From NCBI GenBank assembly GCA_002021875.1, contig CP018627.1, forward strand, positions 8,556,001 to 8,620,000: DNA of 64,000 bases, given 5' to 3'. Each line of letters starts with the position of its first letter. The first letter of the stretch is position 1. The translations under genes and the position numbers were made by a program. Below the pieces are notes generated by a model. It was not told the origin of the DNA and did no database searches. It saw only the letters and a list, made by a program, of their open reading frames with translations. This DNA comes from Streptomyces hygroscopicus. GTDB taxonomy: Bacteria; Actinomycetota; Actinomycetes; Streptomycetales; Streptomycetaceae. Of this stretch, positions 27,082 to 35,959 are shown in pieces.

Positions 27082-28264
27082 CCGCGGGCGGCCTCGTGCC
27101 AAGGCGCGCCAGGTGGCGGGTCCGCCCGCCGGTGTGGACGCCACCCGTGCGCCGGGCGAGCGCCGGGTGGGCGGGCGCGCGGAGCGGCGCAGGATCCAGC
27201 GCCGTATCAAGCGCAGGCGGCGCCGTTCGGCCGTCAAGGAGATACCCATCCTGGTGGGCGTGGCGCTGGTGATCGCGCTCGTCCTGAAGACCTTCCTGGT
27301 GCAGGCGTTCGTCATTCCGTCCGGTTCGATGGAGCAGACCATCCGGATCGGCGACCGGGTGCTGGTGGACAAGTTCACCCCGTGGTTCGGCTCGAAGCCG
27401 GAGCGCGGCGATGTGGTGGTGTTCAAGGACCCCGGGGGCTGGCTGGAGGACGAGCGCAAGCCCCCCAAGGACGACCCGCCGGTCATCAAGCAGGGCAAGG
27501 AGTTCCTGACCTTCATCGGCCTGCTGCCGTCCTCCGACGAGCAGGACCTGATCAAGCGGGTGGTCGCGGTGGGCGGCGACACGGTGGCGTGCTGCGATAC
27601 GAACGGTAAGGTCACCGTCAACGGGACCCCGCTGAACGAGCCGTATCTGCACCCCGGGAACCCGCCGTCGCAGCGGCAGTTCAAGGTGACCGTCCCTCAG
27701 GGGCGGATGTTCGTCATGGGCGATCACCGGTCCAACTCGGCGGACTCCCGTGTCCATCTCGACGAGCCCTATCAGGGCACGGTCCCGGACAACATGGTGG
27801 TCGGCCGCGCCGTGGTGATCGCATGGCCGTTCGGGCATATGCGGCGGCTCGAGGAGCCGGACACCTACGCTTCCGTCAAGGACGCGCCGAGTGGGGCGAC
27901 ACAGGCCCAGGGCGCGGCGCATAGGCTGTCCCCCATGGATCAGCAAGGAATGGTCCAGCTCCCGACCCCTGCGGAACTCCCGCTCGTTATGGGAGTGGTG
28001 ATCCTGCGCCGTTCGTGGGGCAGGCGGCAGTCAGGCGTGAGGAGTGGATGTGGGGGATTTGGCGGTCGGCGCACGATCCGGTCACGAAGAGCCCGAGAGG
28101 CAGCCCGGGACGACGGGAGAGCACCCCACGGACGGGACGGACGAGGCGCCCGAAGCCGGTGTACCCACGGACAAGGCGGCCGGCCGCCCCAGGGCGTCCG
28201 ACCCACACGGAGCCGATGGCGGGCAGGATCCCTCCGGCCCCCCGGACGGACCCGGCGCCACTGA
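27074..28264 (+). CDS. sipX: Type I signal peptidase SipX with long overlapping tail
   Basis: Catalytic Ser85 lies in IPSGSMEQTIRIGDRVLVDK and Lys161 in DLIKRVVAVGGD; GDHRSNSADSRVH is intact. One N-terminal span (about 59-82) follows a very basic stretch (RRIQRRIKRRRRR). The ATG at 27074 overlaps the sipW end by 8 nt; ATG 27056 is an alternative. The expected C-terminus is near residue 290, but the frame stays open to residue 396 and overlaps sipY by 215 nt with an Arg/Gly-rich tail. This may be real or follow a lost stop (see findings). Confidence 0.88.
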   Translation: MGSRGRPRAKARQVAGPPAGVDATRAPGERRVGGRAERRRIQRRIKRRRRRSAVKEIPILVGVALVIALVLKTFLVQAFVIPSGSMEQTIRIGDRVLVDKFTPWFGSKPERGDVVVFKDPGGWLEDERKPPKDDPPVIKQGKEFLTFIGLLPSSDEQDLIKRVVAVGGDTVACCDTNGKVTVNGTPLNEPYLHPGNPPSQRQFKVTVPQGRMFVMGDHRSNSADSRVHLDEPYQGTVPDNMVVGRAVVIAWPFGHMRRLEEPDTYASVKDAPSGATQAQGAAHRLSPMDQQGMVQLPTPAELPLVMGVVILRRSWGRRQSGVRSGCGGFGGRRTIRSRRAREAARDDGRAPHGRDGRGARSRCTHGQGGRPPQGVRPTRSRWRAGSLRPPGRTRRH

Positions 28265-29147
28265 CCCGTCCGGGTCCGAGGACGGGGCACCGGCGGAGCC
28301 GGGCCCCGGGATGCCCGGCGGGCCCGGGAAGCTCGGGAAGCCGAAGAAGGTGCGCTCCTTCTGGAAGGAGCTGCCGATCCTGGTCATCATCGCGCTGGCT
28401 CTGGCGCTGCTGATCAAGACCTTCCTGGTGCAGGCGTTCTCCATCCCGTCCGACTCCATGCAGAACACCCTGCAGCGGGGCGACCGGGTGCTGGTGGACA
28501 AGCTCACCCCGTGGTTCGGCTCCGAGCCGGAGCGCGGCGAGGTGGTCGTCTTCCATGACCCGGGCGGCTGGCTCGGCGAGACGCAGACGACTGACTCCGG
28601 CCCGGTCGCCGAGGGCATCCAGAAGGCGCTCAGCTTTATCGGGCTGATGCCTTCGGCGGAGGAGAAGGACCTGATCAAGCGGGTCATCGCGGTCGGTGGG
28701 GACACCGTCTCCTGCAAGCGCGGCGGCAAGGTCGTGGTCAACGGCAAGCCGCTGGACGAGCCGTACATCTTCCCCGGGAACACCCCCTGTGACGAGAAGC
28801 CGTTCGGCCCGATCAAGGTGCCCGAGGGCCGGATCTGGGTGATGGGCGACCACCGCCAGGACTCGCTGGACTCCCGCTACCACCAGAACCTGAACAACGG
28901 CACGGTCTCGGTGGACGATGTCGTCGGGCGCGCGTTCGTCGTCGCCTGGCCGATCGACCGCTGGTCCACCCTGCCGGTGCCGGGCACCTTCGACCAGCCG
29001 GGTCTGGGCGCGGCCGCCGCGATGGCCCCCTCGGCCGTGGGGCTCGCGGGTGCGCTGCCGATCGTGCTGTGGCGCCGCCGCAGGCTGATCGCCAAGGTCC
29101 GGGCCGAGGCCGAGGTCCGGCCGGATCGGCTGACCGCCGACTGCTGA
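28050..29147 (+). CDS. sipY: Type I signal peptidase SipY
   Basis: A 365-residue signal peptidase with a long Pro/Gly/Asp-rich cytoplasmic N-terminus (1-90), a span (about 104-127), catalytic Ser136 in IPSDSMQNTLQRGDRVLVDK and Lys210 in DLIKRVIAVGGD. A second span near the C-terminus (AAAAMAPSAVGLAGALPIVL) is followed by RRRR, giving the two-span form typical of SipY. GTG 28050 is chosen because GAGGAG (28039-28044) ends 5 nt before it. The start is buried in sipX. Confidence 0.93.
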   Translation: MGDLAVGARSGHEEPERQPGTTGEHPTDGTDEAPEAGVPTDKAAGRPRASDPHGADGGQDPSGPPDGPGATDPSGSEDGAPAEPGPGMPGGPGKLGKPKKVRSFWKELPILVIIALALALLIKTFLVQAFSIPSDSMQNTLQRGDRVLVDKLTPWFGSEPERGEVVVFHDPGGWLGETQTTDSGPVAEGIQKALSFIGLMPSAEEKDLIKRVIAVGGDTVSCKRGGKVVVNGKPLDEPYIFPGNTPCDEKPFGPIKVPEGRIWVMGDHRQDSLDSRYHQNLNNGTVSVDDVVGRAFVVAWPIDRWSTLPVPGTFDQPGLGAAAAMAPSAVGLAGALPIVLWRRRRLIAKVRAEAEVRPDRLTADC

Positions 29148-29243
29148 CGGGGCTCGTACCGCCGGGTAAGGTGCGGTCCCGTGTGCCCCAGGGCACACGG
29201 AACCTGATCTTCTACGTCTGTTGCGTACGGCGGGAGCACTGGA

Positions 29244-30014
29244 ATGAGCGGAGCCCAAGGGGTCGGGGGCGGCACATCGCGGCGCACCCCGGGCAGCGTG
29301 CTGTCCGGGGTGGCGGTGGCCCTCGGGTGTGTGCTGTTCCTCGGAGGCTTCGTCTGGGGCGCGGTGCTCTACAAGCCGTACACCGTCCCGACCGACTCCA
29401 TGGCGCCGACGATCGCCAAGGGCGCCCGGGTGCTGGCGCAGCGGGTCGACGGCGGCGAGGTGCGCCGCGGCGATGTGGTGGTCTTCCGCGACCAGGTGTG
29501 GGGCGATCTGCCCATGGTGAAGCGGGTCATCGGGGTCGGCGGCGACCGGATCGAGTGCTGTGACAAGCAGGGCCGGCTGCGGGTCAACGGCAAGGTCTTC
29601 GAGGAACCGTATCTGAGCTCGGGGGAGCAGGCGTCCTCGACGGTTTTCTCCACCACCGTGCCCAAGGACCGGCTGTTCCTGATGGGCGACCACCGCAGCG
29701 ACTCCCTCGACTCACGGGTGCATCTCACCGACGAGGCGGGCGGCGCCGTGGAGCGGGGCGCGGTGGACGCCCGGGTGGACGCCACGGCCTGGCCGCTGGG
29801 GGCCTGGGGGACCGTGGGGCGGCCCGACGCCTTCAAGGCGCTGCCGGGCGGGATCTCGCAGCCGGGGCCGCTGGGGCCGATCCTGATCGCGGTCGTCACC
29901 GGCGCCGTGCTGATCCTGGGGGGAGCGGCCTACGGGCCCGTCGTCCGGCGCAGGGCGGGCGGCGGCGCACGGCGGGACCAGGCGGCGAAGGGAAAGGTGG
30001 CCGCGCGTGGCTGA
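29244..30014 (+). CDS. sipZ: Type I signal peptidase SipZ
   Basis: A 256-residue signal peptidase with an N-terminal span (about 18-38), Ser52 in VPTDSMAPTIAKGARVLAQR, Lys93 in MVKRVIGVGGDRI, GDHRSDSLDSRVH, and a C-terminal span (ILIAVVTGAVLILGGAAYG). The ATG has CGGGAG 7 nt upstream. It begins 96 nt after sipY, enough for its own promoter; in S. lividans sipZ and the following mutT-like gene form a separate operon. It overlaps the Nudix gene by 8 nt. Confidence 0.94.
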   Translation: MSGAQGVGGGTSRRTPGSVLSGVAVALGCVLFLGGFVWGAVLYKPYTVPTDSMAPTIAKGARVLAQRVDGGEVRRGDVVVFRDQVWGDLPMVKRVIGVGGDRIECCDKQGRLRVNGKVFEEPYLSSGEQASSTVFSTTVPKDRLFLMGDHRSDSLDSRVHLTDEAGGAVERGAVDARVDATAWPLGAWGTVGRPDAFKALPGGISQPGPLGPILIAVVTGAVLILGGAAYGPVVRRRAGGGARRDQAAKGKVAARG

Positions 30015-30537
30015 GGGGGCCGACGGAGCCGGGCCGACCGGCGCGGACGAGCGGCGGCTGCGGAAGGTCGCCCGGGTGGTGCTGCTGGATCCGCAGGACC
30101 GCATCCTGCTGCTGCACGGCTTCGAACCGGACGATCCCTCGTCGACGTGGTGGTTCACCCCGGGAGGCGGCCTGGAGGGCGAGGAGAGCCGTGAGCAGGC
30201 GGCGCTCAGGGAGCTCGCGGAGGAGACCGGGATCACCGATGTGCGCCTCGGCCCGCTGCTGTGGCAGCGGATCTGCTCCTTCCCATTCGCCGGGCGGCGC
30301 TGGGACCAGGACGAGTGGTACTACCTGTGTCGTACCCAACAGACCACGGCACGGGCCGGCGGCGGGCTGACGGAGCTGGAGCGGCGCAGTGTGGCCGGGC
30401 TGCGGTGGTGGACGGCGGATGAGCTGGCCACGGCCACCGAGCCGGTGTACCCGACACGGCTGGCGGAGCTGTTGCGTACGCTGCTCGTCGAGGGACCCCC
30501 GGGTGCACCGGTGATCCTGGAGACTGAGCGCGTCTGA
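30007..30537 (+). CDS. Nudix hydrolase
   Basis: A 176-residue Nudix-fold pyrophosphohydrolase. The Nudix box is complete: GGGLEGEESREQAALRELAE followed by ETGI, with all three metal-binding glutamates. The N-terminal strand reads RKVARVVLLDPQDRILLLHG. The substrate is not predictable; candidates are oxidised nucleotides or nucleotide sugars. The GTG start lies within the end of sipZ, so both are co-translated, the same arrangement as the mutT-like gene after sipZ in S. lividans. Confidence 0.9.
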   Translation: MAEGADGAGPTGADERRLRKVARVVLLDPQDRILLLHGFEPDDPSSTWWFTPGGGLEGEESREQAALRELAEETGITDVRLGPLLWQRICSFPFAGRRWDQDEWYYLCRTQQTTARAGGGLTELERRSVAGLRWWTADELATATEPVYPTRLAELLRTLLVEGPPGAPVILETERV

Positions 30538-30576
30538 CGCACAATGGGGGGACGCACGGCTGAAGGGGAACATGCC

Positions 30577-30885
30577 ATGAGCGCCGAGGACCTCGAGAAG
30601 TACGAGACCGAGATGGAGCTGAAGCTCTACCGGGAGTACCGCGATGTCGTCGGTCTGTTCAAATATGTGATCGAGACCGAACGCCGCTTCTATCTCACCA
30701 ACGACTACGAGATGCAGGTGCACTCGGTCCAGGGTGAGGTCTTTTTCGAGGTGTCGATGGCCGACGCCTGGGTCTGGGACATGTACCGCCCGGCCCGTTT
30801 CGTGAAGCAGGTACGGGTTCTCACGTTCAAGGACGTGAATATCGAGGAGCTGAACAAGAGCGACCTCGACCTTCCGAGTGGCTGA
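30577..30885 (+). CDS. DUF2469 family protein
   Basis: A 102-residue conserved actinobacterial protein of unknown function: EDLEKYETEMELKLYREYRD, FKYVIETERRFYLTNDYEMQ, SMADAWVWDMYRPARFVKQV. It is soluble, acidic and aromatic-rich, with no membrane span. AAGGGGA precedes the ATG. Its place between the signal peptidase cluster and yraN is conserved across actinobacteria. Confidence 0.9.
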   Translation: MSAEDLEKYETEMELKLYREYRDVVGLFKYVIETERRFYLTNDYEMQVHSVQGEVFFEVSMADAWVWDMYRPARFVKQVRVLTFKDVNIEELNKSDLDLPSG

Positions 30886-30978
30886 GTTGTCCACAGCCGG
30901 GCGTCCGTCCACAGGAATTCTCCAAGATCCCTGAGCGGGGTGCGGGGGCGTCACAGTCGGTGCCGGAGGTGGTGCCGA

Positions 30979-31338
30979 ATGAACGCCCGAGGAGCGCTGG
31001 GCCGCTACGGCGAGGATGTGGCGGTCCGCAGGCTGGCGGAAGCCGGGATGACCGTCCTGGAGCGCAATTGGCGGTGCCGGGACGGCGAGATCGACATCGT
31101 CGCGCTCGACGCCGGTGCGCTGGTGGTGTGCGAGGTCAAGACGCGCCGCGAGGGTGGCTACGAGCATCCGATGGCGGCCGTCGGACCGGACAAGACCGAG
31201 CGGCTGCGGCGGCTGGCGGAGTGCTGGCTGGAGCGGCACGGCGGCCCGCCGCCGGGCGGAGTGCGGATCGACGTGGTGGCGGTGGTGCTGCCCCGCCGGG
31301 GCGCGCCCGTGGTCGAGCATGTGCGAGGGGTGGCCTGA
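30979..31338 (+). CDS. yraN: YraN/UPF0102 family endonuclease-like protein
   Basis: A 119-residue protein with a Holliday-junction-resolvase-like PD-(D/E)xK fold. The active-site pattern is visible as [16 protein letters not shown] and VVCEVKTRR. The ATG at 30979 has GGAGGT 9 nt upstream. Its stop overlaps the next ATG (TGATG), so it is coupled with the comM-like gene and dprA in a DNA-processing operon. A nuclease role is family inference. Confidence 0.92.
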   Translation: MNARGALGRYGEDVAVRRLAEAGMTVLERNWRCRDGEIDIVALDAGALVVCEVKTRREGGYEHPMAAVGPDKTERLRRLAECWLERHGGPPPGGVRIDVVAVVLPRRGAPVVEHVRGVA

Positions 31339-32960
31339 TGGGGTTCGCCCGCACCTGCTCGGTGGCGCTGGTCGGGGTCGAGGGCGTCGTGGTCGAGGTC
31401 CAGGCCGATCTGGAGCCGGGAGTGGCCGCCTTCACGCTCGTCGGGCTGCCCGACAAGAGCCTGGTGGAGAGCCGGGACCGGGTCCGCGCGGCCGTCGTCA
31501 ATTCCGGCGGCGAATGGCCGCAGAAGAAGCTCACGGTCGGGCTCAGCCCGGCATCCGTCCCCAAGGGCGGCAGCGGCTTCGACCTGGCCGTGGCCTGTGC
31601 GGTGCTCGGCGCGGCCGAGCGTGTGGATCCGCGTGAGATCGCCGATCTGATGATGATCGGGGAGCTGGGCCTGGACGGCCGGGTCCGGCCGGTCCGCGGG
31701 GTTCTGCCCGCCGTGCTCGCCGCCTCCGAGGCGGGGTACCGCCAGGTCGTGGTTCCCGAGCAGACGGCGGCGGAGGCGGCCCTGGTGCCGGGCGTCTCGG
31801 TGCTGGGCGTGCGGAGCCTGCGCCAGCTGATCGCGGTGCTGACGGACGAGCCGGTGCCCGAGGAGGAGGAGACACAGGAGCTGGGCCGCCCCGATCCGAT
31901 GCTGGCGGGGCTCACCGTGCCCGGCGCCGGTATGGGCACCGGTGTCGCCGCCGTGCCCGGGACCGGCGCGGGGCGGCCCGATATGGCCGAGGTCGCCGGG
32001 CAGCGGGCCGCGCGCACCGCCCTGGAGGTCGCGGCCGCGGGCGGGCACCACCTCTTCCTCAGCGGGCCTCCGGGCGCCGGGAAGACCATGCTGGCCGAGC
32101 GGCTGCCGGGGCTGCTGCCGCCGCTCACCCAGCAGGAGGCCCTGGAGGTCACCGCGGTCCATTCGGTCGCCGGGGTCCTCCCGCCGGGCCAGCCGCTGGT
32201 GGAGAGCCCGCCGTACTGCGCCCCGCATCACTCGGCCACCATGGCCGCGCTTGTCGGCGGGGGAAACGGCCTGCCCAGACCCGGCGCGGTCTCGCTCGCC
32301 CACCGCGGAGTGCTCTTTCTGGACGAGGCTCCCGAGTTCAGCGGGAAGGCGCTGGACGCCCTGCGGCAGCCCCTGGAGTCGGGGCATGTGGTGGTGGCCC
32401 GGTCGGCCGGGATGATGCGGATGCCGGCGCGTTTCCTGCTGATGCTGGCGGCCAACCCCTGCCCCTGCGGGCGCTATGGGCTGGTGGGCGATGTCTGCGA
32501 GTGCTCGCCCACCACGGTCCGCCGCTACCAGGCGAGGCTGTCGGGGCCGCTGCTGGACCGGGTGGACCTGCGTGTCCATGTCGAAGCGGTGAGCCGGGCC
32601 GAGCTCACCGGGGCGCGTGCCGGGGCGGAGGACAGCGCGTCCGTCGCGGCCCGGGTCCGGGAGGCCCGGGAGCGGGCCGCCGCCCGCCTCCAGGACACCC
32701 CTTGGCGGCTGAACAGCGAGGTGCCGGGCCATGAGCTGCGCACCCGCTGGCAGCCGTTCCCCGGTGCGCTGCGCGAGGCCGAGCGCGATATGGAGCGCGG
32801 GTTGCTCACCGCCCGAGGGCTCGACCGGGTGCTGAGGGTTGCCTGGACCGTCGCCGACCTGGCCGGGCACGACCGACCCGCGGCGCCGGACATCGCCCAG
32901 GCGCTGCAGTTACGCACCGGGCTCAGCCGTGGGGTGCCGGTCGCGGCGGGGGAGTGCTGA
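31338..32960 (+). CDS. comM: ComM/YifB-type AAA+ magnesium-chelatase-like ATPase
   Basis: A 540-residue protein. The N-terminal Lon-like fold (about 20-145: FTLVGLPDKSLVESRDRVRA) is followed by the Mg-chelatase AAA+ domain with Walker A GPPGAGKTML and Walker B GVLFLDEAPEF, then NPCPCGRYG and the C-terminal helical domain. ComM-type helicases promote branch migration when foreign DNA recombines. The ATG overlaps the yraN stop and the stop overlaps dprA. Codon 525 is TTA (32910-32912), a bldA-dependent codon near the C-terminus. Confidence 0.93.
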   Translation: MGFARTCSVALVGVEGVVVEVQADLEPGVAAFTLVGLPDKSLVESRDRVRAAVVNSGGEWPQKKLTVGLSPASVPKGGSGFDLAVACAVLGAAERVDPREIADLMMIGELGLDGRVRPVRGVLPAVLAASEAGYRQVVVPEQTAAEAALVPGVSVLGVRSLRQLIAVLTDEPVPEEEETQELGRPDPMLAGLTVPGAGMGTGVAAVPGTGAGRPDMAEVAGQRAARTALEVAAAGGHHLFLSGPPGAGKTMLAERLPGLLPPLTQQEALEVTAVHSVAGVLPPGQPLVESPPYCAPHHSATMAALVGGGNGLPRPGAVSLAHRGVLFLDEAPEFSGKALDALRQPLESGHVVVARSAGMMRMPARFLLMLAANPCPCGRYGLVGDVCECSPTTVRRYQARLSGPLLDRVDLRVHVEAVSRAELTGARAGAEDSASVAARVREARERAAARLQDTPWRLNSEVPGHELRTRWQPFPGALREAERDMERGLLTARGLDRVLRVAWTVADLAGHDRPAAPDIAQALQLRTGLSRGVPVAAGEC

Positions 32961-34363
32961 TGTCCGCTCCTTCGGCGGGTGGCCGCGGCGCCGCCGTCCC
33001 CGCCCTGTTCGCCGAGCCCTGGCAGGGACAGGGCGCCCCGGATGAGGCGCGGAGAGCCCTGGACGAGGGAGGGCAGGGTGTCCCGGACGCGGGGCACGGC
33101 GTCTCGGGCGAGGAGCACGGGGCCGTGGACGCGGGGCACGGTGCCCCGGACGGGGCGCAGGGGCTCCCCGAGGGGCACGGCGTCCCGGACGAGGAGCGGC
33201 TGGCGCGGGCGGCGCTCACCCGGCTCGTGGAGCCCGGGGACCATGCGGTGGGGCGCTGGCTGCGTCGCATGGGGCCGGTGGCGCTGTGGCGGGCGCTCAC
33301 CGGGAAGGGCAAGCCCCCGCCCGGGGCGAGCGGGGACCGGCTGGCCGGATGCGCGCTGCGGGCGGCCGGGCTGGACCCGGCCGCCGACCTCGCGCTGATC
33401 GACCGGCGCGAAGGTCGGTTCATCTGCCCCGGGGATCTGGACTGGCCCGGTCAGCTCGACGATCTCGGGGACGCTCGCCCGGTCGGGTTATGGGTGCGCG
33501 GCCCGGCCGGCTTGCGGATGTGGGCGCTGCGCTCGGTCGCTGTGGTGGGAGCGCGGGCCTGCAGTGACTACGGCGCGCATGTCGCGGCGACGCTCGGCGC
33601 CGGGCTGGCCGAGCGGGGCTGGGTGGTCGTCTCCGGTGCGGCCCATGGCGTGGACGGCGCGGCTCACCGAGGGACGCTCGCCGCGGGCGGGGCCACCATC
33701 GCGGTGCTCGCCTCGGGTGTGGACGTCCCCTATCCGCGAGGGCATGCCGAGTTGATCGAGCGCATCGCGGAACAGGGTCTGGTACTGGCCGAGTTGCCGC
33801 CCGGTGCGCATCCGACGCGCCCCAGATTCGTGCTCCGCAACCGGGTCATCGCCGCGCTCACCCGAGGCACGGTCGTGGTCGAGGCCCAGTTCCGCAGCGG
33901 ATCGCTGGTCACCGCGCGCCGGGCACAACAGCTCGGGCGGTCCACCATGGGGGTGCCGGGCCCGGTGACCAGCGGGCTGTCCGCCGGGGTGCATGAACTG
34001 CTGCGCGGTGAGGCGGTCCTGGTCACCGATGCCGCCGAAGTGGCCGAGCTCATCGGCGGCATCGGAGACCTCGCCCCGGAGCGGCGAGGCCCGCTGGTCG
34101 AGCGAGACCTTCTCGATCCCGTGACGGCACGGGTGCTGGAAGCGTTGTCGGCACGAGGCGGCAACGACCTGCGGGAGGTGGCCCGGGAATCCGGGACCGG
34201 CTGCGACGAGGCCCTGGGCCGGCTCCATGAACTGCTCGCCCTGGGCTTTGTCGAACGTCATGGCGATCGATGGGAGTTGGTCCGTCCCGTGAGCCCGAGC
34301 GATGGCGCACGGCGAGGCGATCCCCCGAATCGGGGCAATCGGGTGAAAGGGTTGAGGCGATGA
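32960..34363 (+). CDS. dprA: DNA processing protein DprA with N-terminal repeat insert
   Basis: DprA binds single-stranded DNA and loads RecA during recombination of incoming DNA. The Rossmann core is clear: VAVVGARACSDYGAHVA, VVSGAAHGVDGAAHRGTLAA, AVLASGVDVPYPRGHAELIE, FVLRNRVIAALTRGTVVVEA. The C-terminus has a winged-helix segment (about 400-450). Residues about 20-75 are a degenerate repeat of GQGVPD/GHGAPD type, placed before DEERLARAALTRL where most family members begin. The length is 467 residues. Codon 177 is TTA (33488-33490). GGGGAG precedes the ATG, which overlaps the comM stop. Confidence 0.93.
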   Translation: MSAPSAGGRGAAVPALFAEPWQGQGAPDEARRALDEGGQGVPDAGHGVSGEEHGAVDAGHGAPDGAQGLPEGHGVPDEERLARAALTRLVEPGDHAVGRWLRRMGPVALWRALTGKGKPPPGASGDRLAGCALRAAGLDPAADLALIDRREGRFICPGDLDWPGQLDDLGDARPVGLWVRGPAGLRMWALRSVAVVGARACSDYGAHVAATLGAGLAERGWVVVSGAAHGVDGAAHRGTLAAGGATIAVLASGVDVPYPRGHAELIERIAEQGLVLAELPPGAHPTRPRFVLRNRVIAALTRGTVVVEAQFRSGSLVTARRAQQLGRSTMGVPGPVTSGLSAGVHELLRGEAVLVTDAAEVAELIGGIGDLAPERRGPLVERDLLDPVTARVLEALSARGGNDLREVARESGTGCDEALGRLHELLALGFVERHGDRWELVRPVSPSDGARRGDPPNRGNRVKGLRR

Positions 34364-34492
34364 CCGTATCCGCACACCGCCGAGCCGAAGCCCTTCGCAT
34401 ACCGCGACGCCGCAGTCACGCTACGCTCACAAGGTTTCCGGCGGAAGCGTACGTCCTCACCCATGTCATGGCAGAACGGCTCAAGGCGACGA

Positions 34493-35326
34493 ATGCCCCA
34501 GCACATCTCCGGGTCTGATAGCGCGGCGCCGCCCGCGGCCCGCGGCGCGGTGCGCCCTGCCGCGCCCTCATCGCTCGACGAGCTGTGGCGGTCGTACAAG
34601 ACCACGGGCGACGGCCGGCTGCGGGAGCAGCTGATCCTGCACTACTCACCGCTGGTGAAATATGTGGCCGGCCGGGTCAGCGTCGGGCTGCCCTCCAACG
34701 TCGAGCAGGCGGACTTCGTCTCGTCCGGGGTCTTCGGACTCATCGACGCCATCGAGAAGTTCGACCCCGAGCGCGCCATCAAGTTCGAGACCTACGCGAT
34801 CACCCGGATCCGCGGCGCGATGATCGACGAGCTGCGGGCACTGGACTGGATCCCGCGGTCGGTCCGTCAGAAGGCCCGGGCCGTGGAGCGGGCGTACGCC
34901 ACGCTGGAGGCCCAGCTGCGCCGCACCCCCTCGGAGGCCGAGGTGGCGGCCGAGATGGACATCAGCATCGAGGAACTGCACGGCGTTTTCAGCCAGTTGT
35001 CGCTCGCCAATGTGGTCGCTCTGGAGGAGCTGCTGCATGTCGGCGGCGAGGGCGGCGACCGGCTCAGCCTCATGGACACCCTCGAGGACACCGCCGCGGA
35101 CAACCCGGTCGAGGTGGCCGAGGACCGGGAGCTGCGCAGGCTGCTCGCCCGAGCGATCAACACCCTCCCGGAGCGGGAGAAGACCGTGGTCACGCTCTAC
35201 TACTACGAGGGGCTCACGCTCGCCGAGATCGGCCAGGTGCTCGGCGTCACCGAGAGCAGGGTCAGCCAGATTCACACCAAGTCGGTGCTCCAGCTGCGGG
35301 CGAAACTCGCCGACGTCGGCCGCTGA
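34493..35326 (+). CDS. whiG: RNA polymerase sigma factor WhiG
   Basis: WhiG, a FliA-class sigma factor, commits Streptomyces aerial hyphae to sporulation. The 277-residue protein has region 2 ([40 protein letters not shown]), region 3 ([20 protein letters not shown]) and region 4 ([40 protein letters not shown]). The start MPQHISGSD matches the known N-terminus; an upstream in-frame ATG at 34463 is less likely. In S. coelicolor the dprA-whiG interval is, from memory, occupied by inserted genes, while here they are adjacent. Confidence 0.96.
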   Translation: MPQHISGSDSAAPPAARGAVRPAAPSSLDELWRSYKTTGDGRLREQLILHYSPLVKYVAGRVSVGLPSNVEQADFVSSGVFGLIDAIEKFDPERAIKFETYAITRIRGAMIDELRALDWIPRSVRQKARAVERAYATLEAQLRRTPSEAEVAAEMDISIEELHGVFSQLSLANVVALEELLHVGGEGGDRLSLMDTLEDTAADNPVEVAEDRELRRLLARAINTLPEREKTVVTLYYYEGLTLAEIGQVLGVTESRVSQIHTKSVLQLRAKLADVGR

Positions 35327-35377
35327 ATCGTCCCTCCGGCATCGCCCTTCCGGTGGCCTCTTCCGTAGAGTGGTCGG

Positions 35378-35959
35378 GTGCCCAGGATTCGAGCGGCCTC
35401 AGTGGCCGAGCACCGAACGATGCAGCGCGCGGCCCTGCTGGAGGCCGCCCGCACCCTGCTGTCCGAGGGCGGCACGGAGGCGCTGACCTTCCCCGCCCTC
35501 GCCGAGCGCACGGGACTCGCACGGTCCTCCGTCTATGAGTACTTCCGCTCCCGCGCCGCCGTGGTCGAGGAGCTGTGCGCCGTCGACTTCCCGGTCTGGG
35601 CCGCCGAGGTCGAGGCCGCCATGGAACGGGCCGACGGGCCGGAGGCGAAGATCGAGGCGTATGTGCGCCGGCAGCTGGCGCTCGTCGGCGACCGCCGGCA
35701 CCGCGCGGTCGTGGCGATCTCCGCCGGTGAGCTGGACTCGGGCGCGCGGGAGAAGATCCGCGCCGCCCATGGCGGACTGATCGCCATGGTGGTCGAGGCC
35801 CTCGCGACCCTGGGGCATGAGCAGCCGCGGCTCTCGGCCGTGCTGCTCCAGGGCGTGGTGGACGCCGCGGTCCGGCGCATCGAGCTCGGCGCGGCCGAGG
35901 ACCCCGAGCGGATTACCGAGGCGGCCGTCGCCATGGCCCTGCGCGGCGTCCGGGGCTGA
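35378..35959 (+). CDS. TetR-family transcriptional regulator
   Basis: A 193-residue regulator with an N-terminal TetR helix-turn-helix (about 18-63: LLEAARTLLSEGGTEALTFP, LAERTGLARSSVYEYFRSRA) and a helical ligand domain. GTG 35378 has no ribosome binding site, but TAGAGT (35366-35371) sits 6 nt before it, which suggests a leaderless transcript. It lies 51 nt after whiG. More than two thirds of the gene is overlapped on the other strand by the M23 peptidase frame. The ligand is unknown. Confidence 0.88.
   Translation: MPRIRAASVAEHRTMQRAALLEAARTLLSEGGTEALTFPALAERTGLARSSVYEYFRSRAAVVEELCAVDFPVWAAEVEAAMERADGPEAKIEAYVRRQLALVGDRRHRAVVAISAGELDSGAREKIRAAHGGLIAMVVEALATLGHEQPRLSAVLLQGVVDAAVRRIELGAAEDPERITEAAVAMALRGVRG

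Noticed and set aside
34463..34492. Earlier start for whiG
   Set aside because: The protein start MPQH matches the known WhiG N-terminus; the extra ten codons have no family support.
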